Shown here: one piece after another, positions 1 to 11,390 of the stretch
How the letters are laid out: every line of letters begins with the position of its first letter
Numbering within the stretch: the first letter of the stretch is position 1
The notes under the pieces: generated by a model
What the model was told of the DNA's origin: nothing
Databases searched by the model: none
Seen by the model: the letters and a program-made list of their open reading frames with translations, nothing else
Position numbers and translations under genes: made by a program
Assembly: GCF_900496995.4 (NCBI RefSeq)
Contig: NC_044012.1
Location: 24,900,759-24,964,758 of the forward strand
Direction: 5' to 3'
Length of the DNA stretch: 64,000 nt
Source: Aquila chrysaetos chrysaetos
Taxonomy: Eukaryota > Chordata > Aves > Accipitriformes > Accipitridae

Positions 1-3000
1 ACGTTGATGGCCGGTGGCTCCACGGTCAGCGATGTGTTGATCTGGACAATCTGGCGGGAGCTGGCAGCGAGGGGACAGTGTCACACCCCAGTGAGGGACA
101 GCACTGCCCCACGAATCCCACCAGGATACTCATGGGGACTGTGACATCCATCCCTGCTCCATCCCCAGGCTCTCCTCCTCTTATTGCAAGGGGAAACTGA
201 GGCACGGGGGAGTCCAGGAGATGCCTGGAAGTGTCCTGCCAGGCAGGACTGAGCCGAGTGACCCTGCAGAGCGTGGTGGCCCAGAGCTGTCCCCTCCACA
301 TGTCCCTGTCCCCAGGACTCACCGCAGCAGCACAGCCACCCCCTGCGCCCCCACGGCCAGGTCCACCAGCCCGTCCCCGTCCAGGTCCAGCTGCCCGTCC
401 ACGCTGCGCCCGAAATAGCTGAGAGTTGGACTCAGCGCCGCCGCCTCGATGCGCTGGGGAGGTGAGAGCAGGCCAAGCAGTGGCTTCATTGCTGTCTTGT
501 ATAAGGTTGTGCTCAACCTAATGGAGCCTCCCCCCAGATGGCAGCGAGACCCCCCAGCTCCACCCCGGTCCCATCTCACCTGCTTGTAATTGGGCAGGAG
601 GGTGCCCGGGGCACCATGGTAGACATAGACGGCACCACGGTGCCCATCCTCCAGTGGAGCCCCCACCACCACATCATTGAAGCCATCATGGTTGAGGTCC
701 GGCACGGCAGCCAGGGCATAGCCAAACCGGGAGTCCTGCGGCTTCTTGTTGGCATGCAGGGTGCCGGCAGGGGCCAGCAGCCTCTGAAGGGGCACAAGAC
801 AGCCCTCGGTACCCCATGGTGCCAGGTCCGGCCCCATGTGCTCCATATGTGAGGCCCAGGAGGTGGAGGGGGGAGTGCAGGGGATTCCCTGGGCTGTGTG
901 TCCTCCCTGGCCCTCCTGCATCTCCCCAACCCTGCTGTGACACCCCCCCCAAACCCTGCTGTGTCCCTCCAGTCCTGCCAAGTCCCCCAAATCCCACCGC
1001 ATCCCCCTGACCCTGCTGCATCCACCTGACCTTACTTTGTTCCCCCAACCCTGCTGTGTCCCCCCCAATCCCATTGCATCCCCCAGCCCCACTGTGCATC
1101 CCAATCCCCCTGCACCCACTGTGATGCCCCTGCATCCCCCCCCCCCAACCCCTCACCTGCCCCACTCTGTAGAGGTACACCCGCCCCATCTCCCTGCTCT
1201 GGGCACCCAGGTACATGGGAGCTGCCACCAGCAGCACATCAGTGACCCCGTCACCGTCCACATCCAGGGCGCACACCTCGCTGCCGAAGTAGGAGCCAAT
1301 CTGTGGGTCGCAGCAGGGTCATGTGAGGCTGGGGGCTGCCGGCAGCCCCTTCCCATGGCTGCCTGCCCCCTCCCCCTGCCAGCAGCACCTACCTGCTCCC
1401 CTGTCAGTGCCTGGGCCACTGTCACGGTCCCCGTGGTGCCCATCTCGAAGAGGATCACCTTGCCCTTGTGCTGGAAGCGAGGGGCTCCGGCCACGTACAG
1501 GCGCTGCCCGCCAGGCAGCTGCAGCGAGGAGACGGCATACCCTGAGGTGGGAGAGCCCGGGCATCAGCAGCAGGGAAAAGCCCTTGTGCTGGTGGGGCTG
1601 TTCCTCGGCCACCCTGTGTCCCCAGGGTACTGAGCATCCCTGGGGCACCCACCATCCCTGGGGCACCCACCATCCCCTGTTTCCCTGCCATGCCTAGGAC
1701 ACTGATCATCCCATTTGCTCCACATCCCCGGGGTGCTCAGTATCCTCAGTCCCCCCTGATTTCCCAGGGCACCAAGCATCCTTTGGGTGCTGAGTATCCC
1801 TGGTTTGCCCTGCATCCCCAGGGCACTGAGCATCCCTGGGGCACTAAGCATCCCTGGTTTGCCTGGCATCCCTGGGGCACTGAGCATCCCTGGGGTACCG
1901 AGCATTACCAGCGTACCGAGCATCCTTTGGGTGCTGAATATCCTTGGTTTGCCCAGAATTCCTGGGGCACTGAGCATCCTCAGGGCCCTGAGCATCCCAG
2001 GGGTACCCAGCATCCTTGGGACATCGAGCATCCCTCAGTTGCTGATGATCGCCCATTTGCCCCACATCTCTGGGACACGGAGCATCCCCAGTTCGCCCTG
2101 CATCCCTCGGGACATCCCCCCCCATACCCAAATAAGCCGCATGATTCTTCAGCTCCAGTGGGAACTCCTTCTCGAAGGCTTTCCGGGGTGGGATGATGCG
2201 GCCGCGCCGGCTCTCCTCCAGCACAGCCCCGTCCCAGTCGTAGGCTCCCACTGTGCCGAAGAGGATCCCGTCCTGGCAGGGAAGCAAAGGAGCGGGTTAC
2301 GCGATGCTTCGGCAGGATGAGAGCTTTGGGGGGAAGCACGTGTCACGCCTCGAGGACATCGTGTGCATGGCGATGCCTCACTGTCCCCAAACCCTCCCCA
2401 AAAATGTCATCTGGGACACTCAGTGCCCAGCATGACGGGGATGCACAAGCCCAGGATGGGCTGAGGATTATTTTCCACTTCTGCAAAGCCCCCGGGGCAG
2501 GCGGTTGCTGCCCTCCCCCTCCCTCCAGCCCTTCCCCGGGCCAGATCCTGCCCGTTCCAGCAGCCTCACCTCCAGGAGATGGAGGGAGAAGCCGATCTGG
2601 GACATCTCCAGCTCGAAGGAGCTCTCATTGTACCCGTGGGTGCCTGGGGTGGGGGAAGGAGATGGTATTCCTCCAGATGTGGTTCCAGCTGTTTTTTCTG
2701 CAGCCCTCCCCGGGGTCCAGGCCCGGATCTGGCCCCACATCACCTTCCAGGCTGAAGATGCGGTCGCCCAAGGCATCCACAATGTCGTTGAGGGCGGCCT
2801 CGTCGGTGACGTTGAAGAAATACTTCTCGTCCGGGTCGCTGGCAATGTACTTGATCTCACGGATGAAATCCTCAGGGTCTTGCTGCCGGCGGAGGTAGTG
2901 CCCCAGCACCTGGGGAGAGGGGGGTCCAGCATCAGCTGGAGGCCAGATCCTGACCCCAACACAGCCAGGATGGGGGTCCCCCACCCCAGCATGGCATAAA

Positions 3001-6000
3001 GGGGGAATGGGGAAACCAAGGCACAGTGCCTGCTCCTGACTAGCGGGCAGGGAGGTGGTCGGGGCGCTCACCGCGATGGCATAGCGGGTAACATTGCGCT
3101 TCTCACACTCCGCCAGTGCCTCAGGCAGCTCCTCGCCATCGTGGGACTCCCCGTCCGTCACCACAATCATCAGCCGGGTGGCATCCGCGCGCCCGCCCCG
3201 CTCGGGGCTGAAGGCTTCGGTGCTGCTGGAAAGGATGAGTGGTGTGAAGCCAATCCCGATCCCAATCCCGACCCTGATCCTGACCCCGATCCCAACCCTA
3301 ATCCTGATCCTGCTCCCCATGCTGACCCTGATCCCAACCCCAACCTTGACCCTTACCCCAATCCTGACCCTGATCCTGATCCCAATCTCGACCCCAACCC
3401 CCATCCCGACCCTGATCCCGATCCACATCCCGATCCCAACCCCAACCCCAGTCTTGATCCCAATCCTGACCCCGGTCCCAATCCCAGTCCTGATCCCGCT
3501 CCCAATGCTGACCCCAGTCCCAATCCTGACCCCGATCCTGACCCTGATCCCAACCCCAACCTCAATCTTGACCCTGATCCTGATCCAAATCTTGATCCCA
3601 ACCCCAACCTGTCTTGATCCCAATCCTGACCCCAATCCCAGTCCTGATCCCGCTGCTGACCCTGATCCCAACCCCAACCTTGACCCTGACCTCAATCCCG
3701 GCCCCAACCCTGATCCTGATCCAAATCCCGATCCCAACTCCAACCCCGACCCCAATCCTGACGCCGATCCCAATCCCGACCCTGATCCTACGCCCGATGC
3801 TGGTGCCCACCAAGCCTGGTGGATGGCGAAGGCCGTGCGTGTCTCCCGCCCCTCCTGCCGGCTGATGTTCTTGGCCGCCTCCACCACCTCCTCTGCTGTC
3901 TGGTACCGCCCCAGCACCCACTCATGCACTGCCCGCTCCCCGTACTGCAGCACCCCCACCTGCCACAGAGACGGGGTGCTCAGCGCGTGGGCTCAGCACC
4001 CCCCACTCCAAAATGTCCCCCCCAAAATGCGCAGCGTGTCCCCCCCTCCCCACAACGCAGCCCCAGCCGGCAAAGCGCACCCTCAACCACCCTGAAAGCA
4101 ACCCCAGCTGGCATCGCCCCAGGGGTGGCATCAACGCAGGGATGATGGCATCGCCCTGGGGACAATGGCATCACCCCAGGGGTGATGGCATGGCTTAGGG
4201 ACAACGGTATCACCCCAGAGGTGGCATCGCCCCAAGGGTGGCATCACCCCAGGGATGACAACGTTGCCCCAGGAGTGACATCACCCCAAGGGTGGCACTG
4301 CCACAGGGATGACATCATCCTGGGGACAATGGCATTGCCCTGGGGATACTGGCATCATCCCAGGGACAATTGTATCACCCCAGGGGTGGCATCACCCCAA
4401 GGCTGGCATCGCCCCAGGGAAGACAGCATTGCCCTGAGGACAACAGCACTGCCCTGGGCACAACGGCATCACCCCAAAGGTGGCATTGCCACAGGGACAA
4501 CACCATTACCCTGGGGACAATAGCAGCGCCCCAGGGGTGGCATTGCCACAGGGACAACACCATTACCCTGGGGACAATGGCATCACCCCAGGGATGACGG
4601 CATTGCCCTGTGTATGATGGCAGTACCCAGGGGATGGCATCGCCCAAGGGACAATGACATTACCCTGGGCATGACATTGCCCCAGGGACACCAGCACAGC
4701 CCTGGGGATGCTGGCATGGTCCTGGGGACCCTGGCACAGCCCCGGGGATGCCACCTCACCTGGATCTGTCCTGGCCCGATGAAGAACTTGTTGAGGATGT
4801 TGCTGAGGAAGTTCTGCACCTCGTACCAGGGGTAGATGCTGTTGGAGCCGTCCAGGACAATGACGATGTCCATGTAGGTGGAACAGCCTGCCAAGGGGGG
4901 ACGCAGCTGACACCGGCACGGCGTGGCAACATCCCGGCACGGGGCTCCACACACCGCTGCCATCCCCCCACTCACGCTGTGCCGTAGGCGCGATGGTCCC
5001 CACCGGCCGGAGATCACCGTCCAGCCGGGCGCAGATGCCGGTGCTGAAGACAGAGGTGCCGCACGCCTGGGACCAAAGCGGAGCGCAAGCCTGGCCAGGG
5101 GGGAGGGGGGGTGACACGGGGACACAGAGCATGGTCTGGCACCTGGCCCCTGCACCCGGCCGTGCCTCAGTTTCTTTCTGGGGAGGCTCCTCTCACCACG
5201 AAGCCGCCATCCTTGGAGTCCAGGAGGGTCATCCCGAAGTGCACGTTGTGGCCTGGGGTCGGGGAGAGCCACGGGGCTGCGGATCCTCAGCACCAGGGAA
5301 AGAGATGCCAGGGGTCAGTAGCGGAGTGAGACCCCCCCGCCAAACCCCGCCGGCGGTCTCACCGGGGTGAATGCCAGCCTGGAAAGGGCAAAGCCGGGTA
5401 CAGAGATGGCCACCCGTCCCCATGGGGCATGGTGGTACCGAGGTTGGCTTTGGTGCAGTTGGTGTTGGGGGGTCCCACGCGGCACTTGTAGACGTCACCT
5501 TGGCGGTTGCTGTCCCAAGGGGCCCCCACCAGCAGCCTGCGGGGACGTGGCAGCGTGAGGGGACACTGGCTGGGTCACCGGCAACACCCCGCTCCAGCTC
5601 GGCCGCAGCATTTTGGGGCACAGTGCCAAACCCTGCCCACCCCCGCCACCGGCACCGTGCCACGGTGCTTCCGCCACCAGGCTGCCGGCGGTTTCCGTCC
5701 GTCTGGCTGGCTGGCTGTCCGTCCTCCCTTTGATCGGCATCCCAACCGCCAGCACAGCCACTGGGGCCCCCCCGGATTTACTGACAGGACCCTTATTTTC
5801 ATGTCCCCCCCTGCTCCCAAGCTGTGTCAGGGCAAAGCACAAATCCACAATGAACCTTAAAAATCCCGTTTCTGCCCCCAGAAAACACCGAGGGGGCTTT
5901 GCTGCCCAGCCCCCTGCCTCAGTTTCCCCTCTTCAGGGCATCACAAGCCACGCATCCCCCCCATCCCTTAGCCCTGCCCCACATATCCGCCCCATGGGTT

Positions 6001-7607
6001 GTGCTGGGGGGGGATGAAAGCCCCACGGGTGTCCCGTTGTCCCCCCCCACCCGTGGGTGCCACTCACCACTTCTCCCCGCCGCCCACCCGCTGCAGCACC
6101 TTGTAGCCGAACTGGGCCTCGGCCGGTCCGTGGAAGAGCCGTGGGTGCCTCACATCGACATTGAACCCCACGCACAGACCTGGGGGGGGCAGAGGTGGGA
6201 TGGCGAGACCTGAGGGTGGGGGCACCCACGGACCCAGGCATCCTGCAGCCCCCCGCCACCCTACACCCATCTATAGGGACGGGACTGCTTTGGCGCAACC
6301 CCCAAAACACGATGGCCTCGGCACCGCGGGGGGGCATGCAAAGCTTCCCCCCCCCCGTTTTTTCAGGTGCTGCTGGGAGGACCCATCTCCCATCCAGTGG
6401 GGAATTAAAACGGGGGGGGGGGGGGGGGGGGGAGGACAGGACATGGGGATGGGTGTGACCTGTGATGACCGTGCCACAGCTGCCTCGTTTGCCAGCCACA
6501 ACCCCGTAATTAGGCAGGGCGATGCCCCCCCGCCCCAGCCCCCCCCCCTCGGCGGGTTTTGGGTGGGAGAATGAAGAGGCTGGCTGGGGAGTCGTGGCAT
6601 GGCCCTGGCACCCATGGGTGCCCATCGCCCTGCTGGGGTGAAACTGTGCAGGGAAAGGGGGGGAGCCGGGCCGGCGGGTAGTGGGTGTCTCGAGGAGGGG
6701 GAAGAGGTCCTGAGTGCTGGGTGCTGAGCACCCCATGTGTGGCTCCAAGCACCCCACAGGCAGCACTGAGCACCCCAAATGCACCACCAAGCACCCTACA
6801 TATAGCACCCACCACCCCACGTGCAGCACCAAGCACCCCAGCAGGCTCTGGGGTGGACAGGGCAACTTGGGGGTTTCCATTTTGGGGGGCCCAAGGGGTT
6901 TGCGTTTGCCTCCAAACTTGAAAAGAGTCACAAAGTGCTGCACCCCCCCCATCCCCTCTCCTCCTCTCCCAGCTCTGGATGGGGAAACCGAGGCACAGGG
7001 AGGCCAAGGGCCACTGCGCTGGCTGCATGCCTCAGTTTCTCCACCAGCAAGGCACAGTGGGGGAGCGTGGACTTGCCCAGATGGGACGGAGATTGGCTGG
7101 GGGCCCAGGCACCAACCTCTCCCTTGGGGGGGGGGGAGAAAAAAAACCCTTTTTTGTCTTTTTTTCCCCCCCAAATGTAGATTTTCCACTAAAGGTTTTT
7201 TTTTTAGTTCCTCTTAGCGGGGTTTGGCTTCCTTCCATGCTGGCACTGACCCCTTCCTGGCCCCATCCCCAAACCCAGGGGAGGTTTTGGGGTCCCCCCT
7301 CCAGCAGGAAAAAGTCAAAAATATATTGAGGAGGTGGGATAAGGACCAAAACCAGGTGCTTTTCCTGCAAACCCCCCCTGACCAGCTCGGCAGAGGCATC
7401 TCCACATCGCTGAGCTCTGGGTTAATGGGTACCCAGCTCAGCACCAACCCCCCCCCCAACCCCGCAGCATCCCCAAATGCCTCCGATTCACACATCCCTC
7501 CCCCCACAAAAAACCCTTTTTTCCCAAATCTGGCTGGATTTTGGGGGGACATTACCTGGGAGCAGGAGCAGCACGGGGAGAAGCGATCGGCACCTACTAC
7601 CCTCCAT
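1..7607 (-). CDS. ITGA10: Integrin alpha-10, partial (5' and middle coding exons)
   Basis: Collagen-binding integrin alpha chain, which pairs with beta-1 on chondrocytes. The coding segments I read on the minus strand are 7556-7607, 6068-6179, 5439-5536, 5363-5378 (doubtful), 5197-5252, 4976-5090, 4760-4887, 3811-3959, 3072-3225, 2744-2909, 2570-2643, 2128-2272, 1393-1541, 1157-1300, 580-783, 323-453 and 1-60, which continues off the left edge. Exon 1 encodes a signal peptide ([18 protein letters not shown]). The inserted VWA/I domain has the MIDAS motif DGSNS (4760-4887) and [10 protein letters not shown] (3072-3225). FG-GAP calcium loops read [19 protein letters not shown] and [10 protein letters not shown]. 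Order and wording follow human ITGA10 closely ([25 protein letters not shown]). All exon phases close except at 5363-5378. The calf domains, transmembrane segment and tail lie outside the window. Several introns hold minisatellites. Confidence 0.95.
1620..2110. repeat. Minisatellite in an ITGA10 intron
   Basis: Degenerate tandem units of roughly 15-24 bp built on 'catccctggggcactgag' fill most of the intron between the exons at 1393-1541 and 2128-2272. Open frames across it on both strands are products of the repeat (HPWGTEH- and APGMLS-like strings). Confidence 0.85.
3246..3800. repeat. Degenerate hexanucleotide array in an ITGA10 intron
   Basis: About 550 bp of C-rich hexamers (CCNANY type, for example 'cccgatcccaatcctgac') fill the intron between the I-domain exons 3072-3225 and 3811-3959. 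A six-base period with few stops gives long open frames on both strands: Asp-Pro/Asn-Pro and Ile-Pro strings on plus, Gly-Ser/Gly-Leu and Gly-Ile strings on minus. The flanking splice sites are canonical, so I read it as intronic. Confidence 0.9.
4120..4755. repeat. Minisatellite in an ITGA10 intron
   Basis: Tandem degenerate units of about 19-24 bp ('ggcatcaccccaggggtga' and relatives such as 'ggcattgccctggggacaa') occupy most of the intron between exons 3811-3959 and 4760-4887. Some adjacent longer blocks, near 4480-4540 and 4535-4600, are almost identical, which suggests recent expansion. Confidence 0.85.
6412..6432. repeat. Homopolymer run of 21 G
   Basis: An uninterrupted G tract in ITGA10 intron 1. 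Its exact length is likely to vary or be unreliable in assembly. Confidence 0.9.
6715..6840. repeat. Short tandem array in ITGA10 intron 1
   Basis: About six degenerate units of roughly 21 bp around the core 'aagcacccca' lie in the long first intron (6180-7555). The rest of that intron shows only simple C-, G- and T-rich tracts and no coding exon that I can recognise. Confidence 0.7.
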
Positions 7608-7761
7608 CGCCCCACCGTCGCTGGAGCCGCCAGCATCGGCCGCAAGCAGCTCAAAGGTTACTCTGTCTCCGTACAGGATATTTTTTTTTTCCTCTTTTTT
7701 TTTTTTTTTTTTAATATTTTTTTTTCCTCCTCCTTCATCTTCAATTGGCTGCTAAAAATAA
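7608..7761 (-). promoter_or_regulatory. Proximal upstream region of ITGA10
   Basis: Immediately upstream (minus strand) of the ITGA10 start codon. It holds a pure-T/T-rich tract (about 7678-7740), then an inverted CCAAT box (ATTGG, 7744-7748), then a perfect MEF2-type sequence CTAAAAATAA (7752-7761). MEF2 acts in chondrocyte differentiation, so the motif is plausible for this gene, but regulatory use is inferred from sequence only. A minus-strand ATTAAA at 7710-7715 could also serve the upstream TLR transcript. Confidence 0.35.
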
Positions 7762-8368
7762 ACAGCCGGAGTGGGGTTTTTTTGGTTTTTTTTGAGGGAC
7801 GGAGTTAGGAAAAAAAGGCAAAGTGGAGAAAAACATGGAAAAAAAAAAAAGAGAAGAGGGAAGAAGGGGGCAGGGGGATGCGGGGTTTGGGGGGACACTG
7901 GCATGCTCAGGGTGCTGCTGAAGGGGATTTTTCCCCTTTTCCTGGCAAAGTAGTCCCTGCACGGGGTGGGAAGCGTGTCCCATGGTGTCCCCAACCCCAG
8001 GAAGGCTTGAACCCCACAGCCGTGGCCGGGACACCCAGCTGTTCTCCCCAGGGACCTCGACTTCAGGCTGGGGGTGTAGGGATAGGGAGTTTTGGGGTGC
8101 CCGCTGCTATCCTTGGTTCTCGGTGGATTTAGGGTCGCCACGTCCTCCGGGTGACAGTGCCACCTCCTGGACATTGTCCCCATCTCCTGTCCCTTGGAGA
8201 AGGCTGAGAAGATGGGGTGACCTTGGTGAGGATCCCCCCCCATCCAAACCCCAGCTCCTCAAGATGCCCCTGGCAGGGGAAACCGAGGCAGGTGTGATGC
8301 CCAGCATGCAGTAGCACCCCAAGACCACCTTCCAGCTACTGAAGGACACAGGGCAAGAGAGGCCACCG

Positions 8369-10828
8369 CTACGTGGTGGCATCCATGGCTGTCTCTTCCT
8401 CTCCGGCAGCAGGACCGAGCCCCCCAGGGCTGCCCAAGAGGCTACGAAGCTGAAGCCAGAAGAAGGGTCGTCTCCCAGGTTCATGGGGCCACTCCAGGTA
8501 GGTCTTGGTGCCCAACATCTTCCGGAGCCGGGAGAAACGCTGGGGCAAACCCTGAGCATCGATGGGTTCCTTCACCACCAAGATGACGTCCTCGCTGCCC
8601 AGCCCCACGGCACGTTGGTGGGCAAAGTAGAGCTCATAGTTGCACCACTCACTGTCGACGAAGCTGCGGGAGAGGACGAAGATGACCTTGGCGCTCCTCT
8701 CGATGTTCTCCACGATGTTATCGATGATCCAACGGCCTGGCGTGAAGTCCCGCTCGTGGATACAGAGCCTGTATGGTGGTGTGGTGCTCTCCAGCCGGTG
8801 CAGAAGCTCCTGGCGAACCCAGCTGGCATCGGCATAGCTGTAGGAGATGAAGGCGTGATAGGAGCATCGCCGTGTGGCACCTGCCCGCTGCCTGCCATAC
8901 TTGGCACGCACCAACTGGTATGTGGCTCGCAGGTACCAACCGGCATCCAGTTTCCAGCAGAGCACAGCACACGCCACCACTGCTACCGCCGTGCTGGACA
9001 CCGCCACGGACACCAGCGCCAGCACGTTGCATTCCAAGGGACGCGGGGCATAAGCGGCCACGGCCGTATCCAGCAGTGGTTCGGGATGGTAGCAGGTCCA
9101 GTTGTGGGGCCAGTCGGTCAAGGTGGGTCGTCCCCGTCGCCATGTCTCCTCCAAGAAGAGGTAGAGGTCACAGGTGCAGTGGTAGGGGTTGTTGCCGGCT
9201 GCCAGGCTAATGAGCCGCGGCATATTGATGAAAGAGCCGTGACTGATGATGCCAAAGGAGTTGCCGTCGATGGCCAGCACCTCCAAACGGGGGCATCTCC
9301 ACTCAGAGGGGATGAACTTGATCTTATTGCCACTCAACCGCAGCTCCTGCAGCCAGGGGCTTCGGGTGAAGTAGTCCATGTCCAAGCGGTCAAGCTGTGA
9401 GTAGGAGAGGTCCAGGTACTCAAGGGTGGTGGGCAGGCACCCAAAGGTGCCTGCCGTCACCCGGTTGTGGTGGAGGGCCAGCCAACGCAAGGTAGGACTC
9501 CATTGGCACGTCTCCTGCAGGCTGCCCAAGCCATTGTGGCTGGCATCGAGGCGGGTGAGCCGGGGCCAGGTCCGCGTCAAGGCGGCCACCACAGCCAGGC
9601 TCAGGAGCTGGTTGGTGGCCAAGACAAAGCTCTCCAGCTTGGGCATGACACCCTCATAGTGGCAGCGTTGGTTATAGATATAACTGTCTTCCAGGCGGTT
9701 GCTGGAGATGTCCAAGGCCTCCACGTTATGCATCTCACCCCAAGCATCACAGGGGACATAGTTGAAGTTAACATTGATGATGGAGAGGGCGGCCACGCCA
9801 CTGAACCAAGTGAAGGTCCAGTCGAAACGCAGGACATCAGGGTTGCTGATGTCTTGCAGCAAGAGGCGGTCGAGCCGTGGGGCGGGTGCCTCCATGCCGG
9901 AGCTGTTCTGCCATGGCGAGCGGGCGAAGTCAATGGCCACCAGTGCCAAGTCACGGATGTGGGAACGTTGGACGTTGAGCAGGGCCAAGCGGAGGAGGTT
10001 CTCATTGAACTTGCCCCGGTAGAAGACCAACTTGGTGATCTGCAACTCGGCCAAGCCGTCAAAGGGATCGGCGTCACCAGTGTAGTAGGTGAACTCAAAG
10101 AGGTTACGGAAACGCAGGTAGTTGAGGGGTTTGCCCCGCAGGTCCCGCAACATCACCGGCAGAGCCGCTGCGCTCTTGTCCAAGGCCATGTCGCACCACA
10201 GCTCTGTGGTGTTGAGCCACGAGAAAGCCCCGGCTTCGTACCGTCGCAGGCTGGAGGCCGACTTGATGGCGAACTTCTGCAGCGCCGTGTCCTTCAAGAT
10301 GGCAAAGTCCCCCCGGGAGATGTCCTGCAGCAGTGGCCCACCCAGTGACAGCTCCTGCAGCTGCTGCAGCCTGCCGAAGATGCCATCCAATGCCGCGCTG
10401 CGGTAGAGGTTGTTGGACATGTCCAGCCAACGGAGGTTGACCAATGGTTGCAACGCCAGCGCCGGGATGCGGTTGAGAGAGTTGTTGAAGAGCCGGAGGT
10501 GCTCCAAGAGGGGGTTGGAGAGGAAAGCATTCGGCGAAATGCGGGAGATGTTGTTGTAGCCCAAATCCAAGTGCCGTAGCTGGGTCATGCTGGCAAAGTC
10601 GCCCGCTGTGATCTCCTGTAGCTTGTTATATGAGAGGTCGAGGCTGTGGAGGCCGCTGGGGAGGCCACGGGGCACCCGCACCAGGTCCTGCCCCTTGCAC
10701 AGCCCCGTCCGGTTGTCGGCATCAAACCGGCATGGCTGCCACGCTGCGTCCCCTGCCAGGGCCAACAGCACAAGGCACCAAACCCCCCGGGTGCCAGCAG
10801 CTGGCGGGGGCTGCATGGCCTGCGGCAT
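8369..10828 (-). CDS. Toll-like receptor, TLR1/TLR2 family, intact
   Basis: An uninterrupted frame encodes about 819 aa from the chosen Met; a second Met four codons on gives 815 aa. The upstream in-frame Met at 11002 is less likely because it would put 58 Pro/Cys-rich residues before the signal peptide (GVWCLVLLALAGDAAW). Leucine-rich repeats follow (LDLSYNKLQ, LDLGYNNIS, LDMSNNLY, LDISSNRL, LDLSYSQL). The LRR C-terminal cap has Cys pairs (YHCTCDL...WTCYHP...LECN). A membrane helix lies near residues 602-626 and a cytoplasmic TIR domain at about 656-797, with box 1 YHAFISYSYAD, BB loop RDFTPGRWIID and box 3 FFW. ETCQW in the ectodomain and the TIR wording resemble TLR2. TLR2 itself lies elsewhere in birds, so this may be a TLR14/18-like or other family-1 member. 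An upstream 5'UTR exon is possible. The gene sits between ITGA10 and PEX11B. Confidence 0.93.
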   Translation of the reverse strand: MPQAMQPPPAAGTRGVWCLVLLALAGDAAWQPCRFDADNRTGLCKGQDLVRVPRGLPSGLHSLDLSYNKLQEITAGDFASMTQLRHLDLGYNNISRISPNAFLSNPLLEHLRLFNNSLNRIPALALQPLVNLRWLDMSNNLYRSAALDGIFGRLQQLQELSLGGPLLQDISRGDFAILKDTALQKFAIKSASSLRRYEAGAFSWLNTTELWCDMALDKSAAALPVMLRDLRGKPLNYLRFRNLFEFTYYTGDADPFDGLAELQITKLVFYRGKFNENLLRLALLNVQRSHIRDLALVAIDFARSPWQNSSGMEAPAPRLDRLLLQDISNPDVLRFDWTFTWFSGVAALSIINVNFNYVPCDAWGEMHNVEALDISSNRLEDSYIYNQRCHYEGVMPKLESFVLATNQLLSLAVVAALTRTWPRLTRLDASHNGLGSLQETCQWSPTLRWLALHHNRVTAGTFGCLPTTLEYLDLSYSQLDRLDMDYFTRSPWLQELRLSGNKIKFIPSEWRCPRLEVLAIDGNSFGIISHGSFINMPRLISLAAGNNPYHCTCDLYLFLEETWRRGRPTLTDWPHNWTCYHPEPLLDTAVAAYAPRPLECNVLALVSVAVSSTAVAVVACAVLCWKLDAGWYLRATYQLVRAKYGRQRAGATRRCSYHAFISYSYADASWVRQELLHRLESTTPPYRLCIHERDFTPGRWIIDNIVENIERSAKVIFVLSRSFVDSEWCNYELYFAHQRAVGLGSEDVILVVKEPIDAQGLPQRFSRLRKMLGTKTYLEWPHEPGRRPFFWLQLRSLLGSPGGLGPAAGEEETAMDATT

Positions 10829-11044
10829 GGCAGTGGGGTGGTTGGGGAGGTACTGCCGGTGGCAGGAGCAGGGACAGGGCTGGAAGGGGCATCCGGGCAT
10901 CCCTGTGGAGCTGTCCTGCGGCAGGAGAGGGGCGTCAGTGGTGCCATGTGGGGAGGACCCCGACCCCCCAGGAAGCACCGGGATCAACCCCTGGGGAGGC
11001 ACCGGACGGGGGGGGGGTCGGAGGTGGCACCTGGATCCGGTAGG

Positions 11045-11390
11045 ATGGGAACAGGTAAATCCTCCCTTGGGGGCTCAGGGACTGGATCCCAGGGGGGTCG
11101 GGGACTGGATCTTGGTGGGGGGAGGGGGGGTGTTGGATCAGAGGGGGATCAGATCCTGGGGATCAGGGACTGGATTGGGGGGTGGGAGGTGTGGGACTGG
11201 ATCCCACGGATCAGGAAACGGATCCTGGGGGTATTGGGGATGGGATCCCAGGGGGATCAGGAAATGGGGGGGGGGGGGTGGAGGTGGGAATCGGGGACTG
11301 GATCCCAAGGGGATTGGATCCCAGAGCAGGGGGGTCAGGGACCAAATTCCAGGGGTCTCCAACACCAGATCCAGGGCGCCTTGGGGACGA
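11045..11390. repeat. Minisatellite upstream of the TLR gene
   Basis: Degenerate units around 'gggactggatcccagggg' and 'ggggatcagg', spaced about 25-40 bp, start roughly 200 bp upstream of the TLR start codon. No coding signal is seen. Confidence 0.75.

Noticed and set aside
3094-4095. Long plus-strand open frame with Ile-Pro/Asp-Pro repeats
   Set aside because: Product of the hexamer array and antisense to ITGA10 exons; no start context or homology.
5933-7189. 418-codon minus-strand open frame in ITGA10 intron 1
   Set aside because: Runs through an ITGA10 exon in a different frame from the real one and is low-complexity Pro/Gly elsewhere.
8483-10348. Two long plus-strand open frames opposite the TLR
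   Set aside because: Antisense shadows of a constrained GC-rich coding exon; no recognisable protein.
10829-11002. N-terminal extension of the TLR to the Met at 11002
   Set aside because: Adds 58 Pro/Cys-rich residues before a good signal peptide; the start at 10828 or 10816 is more likely.
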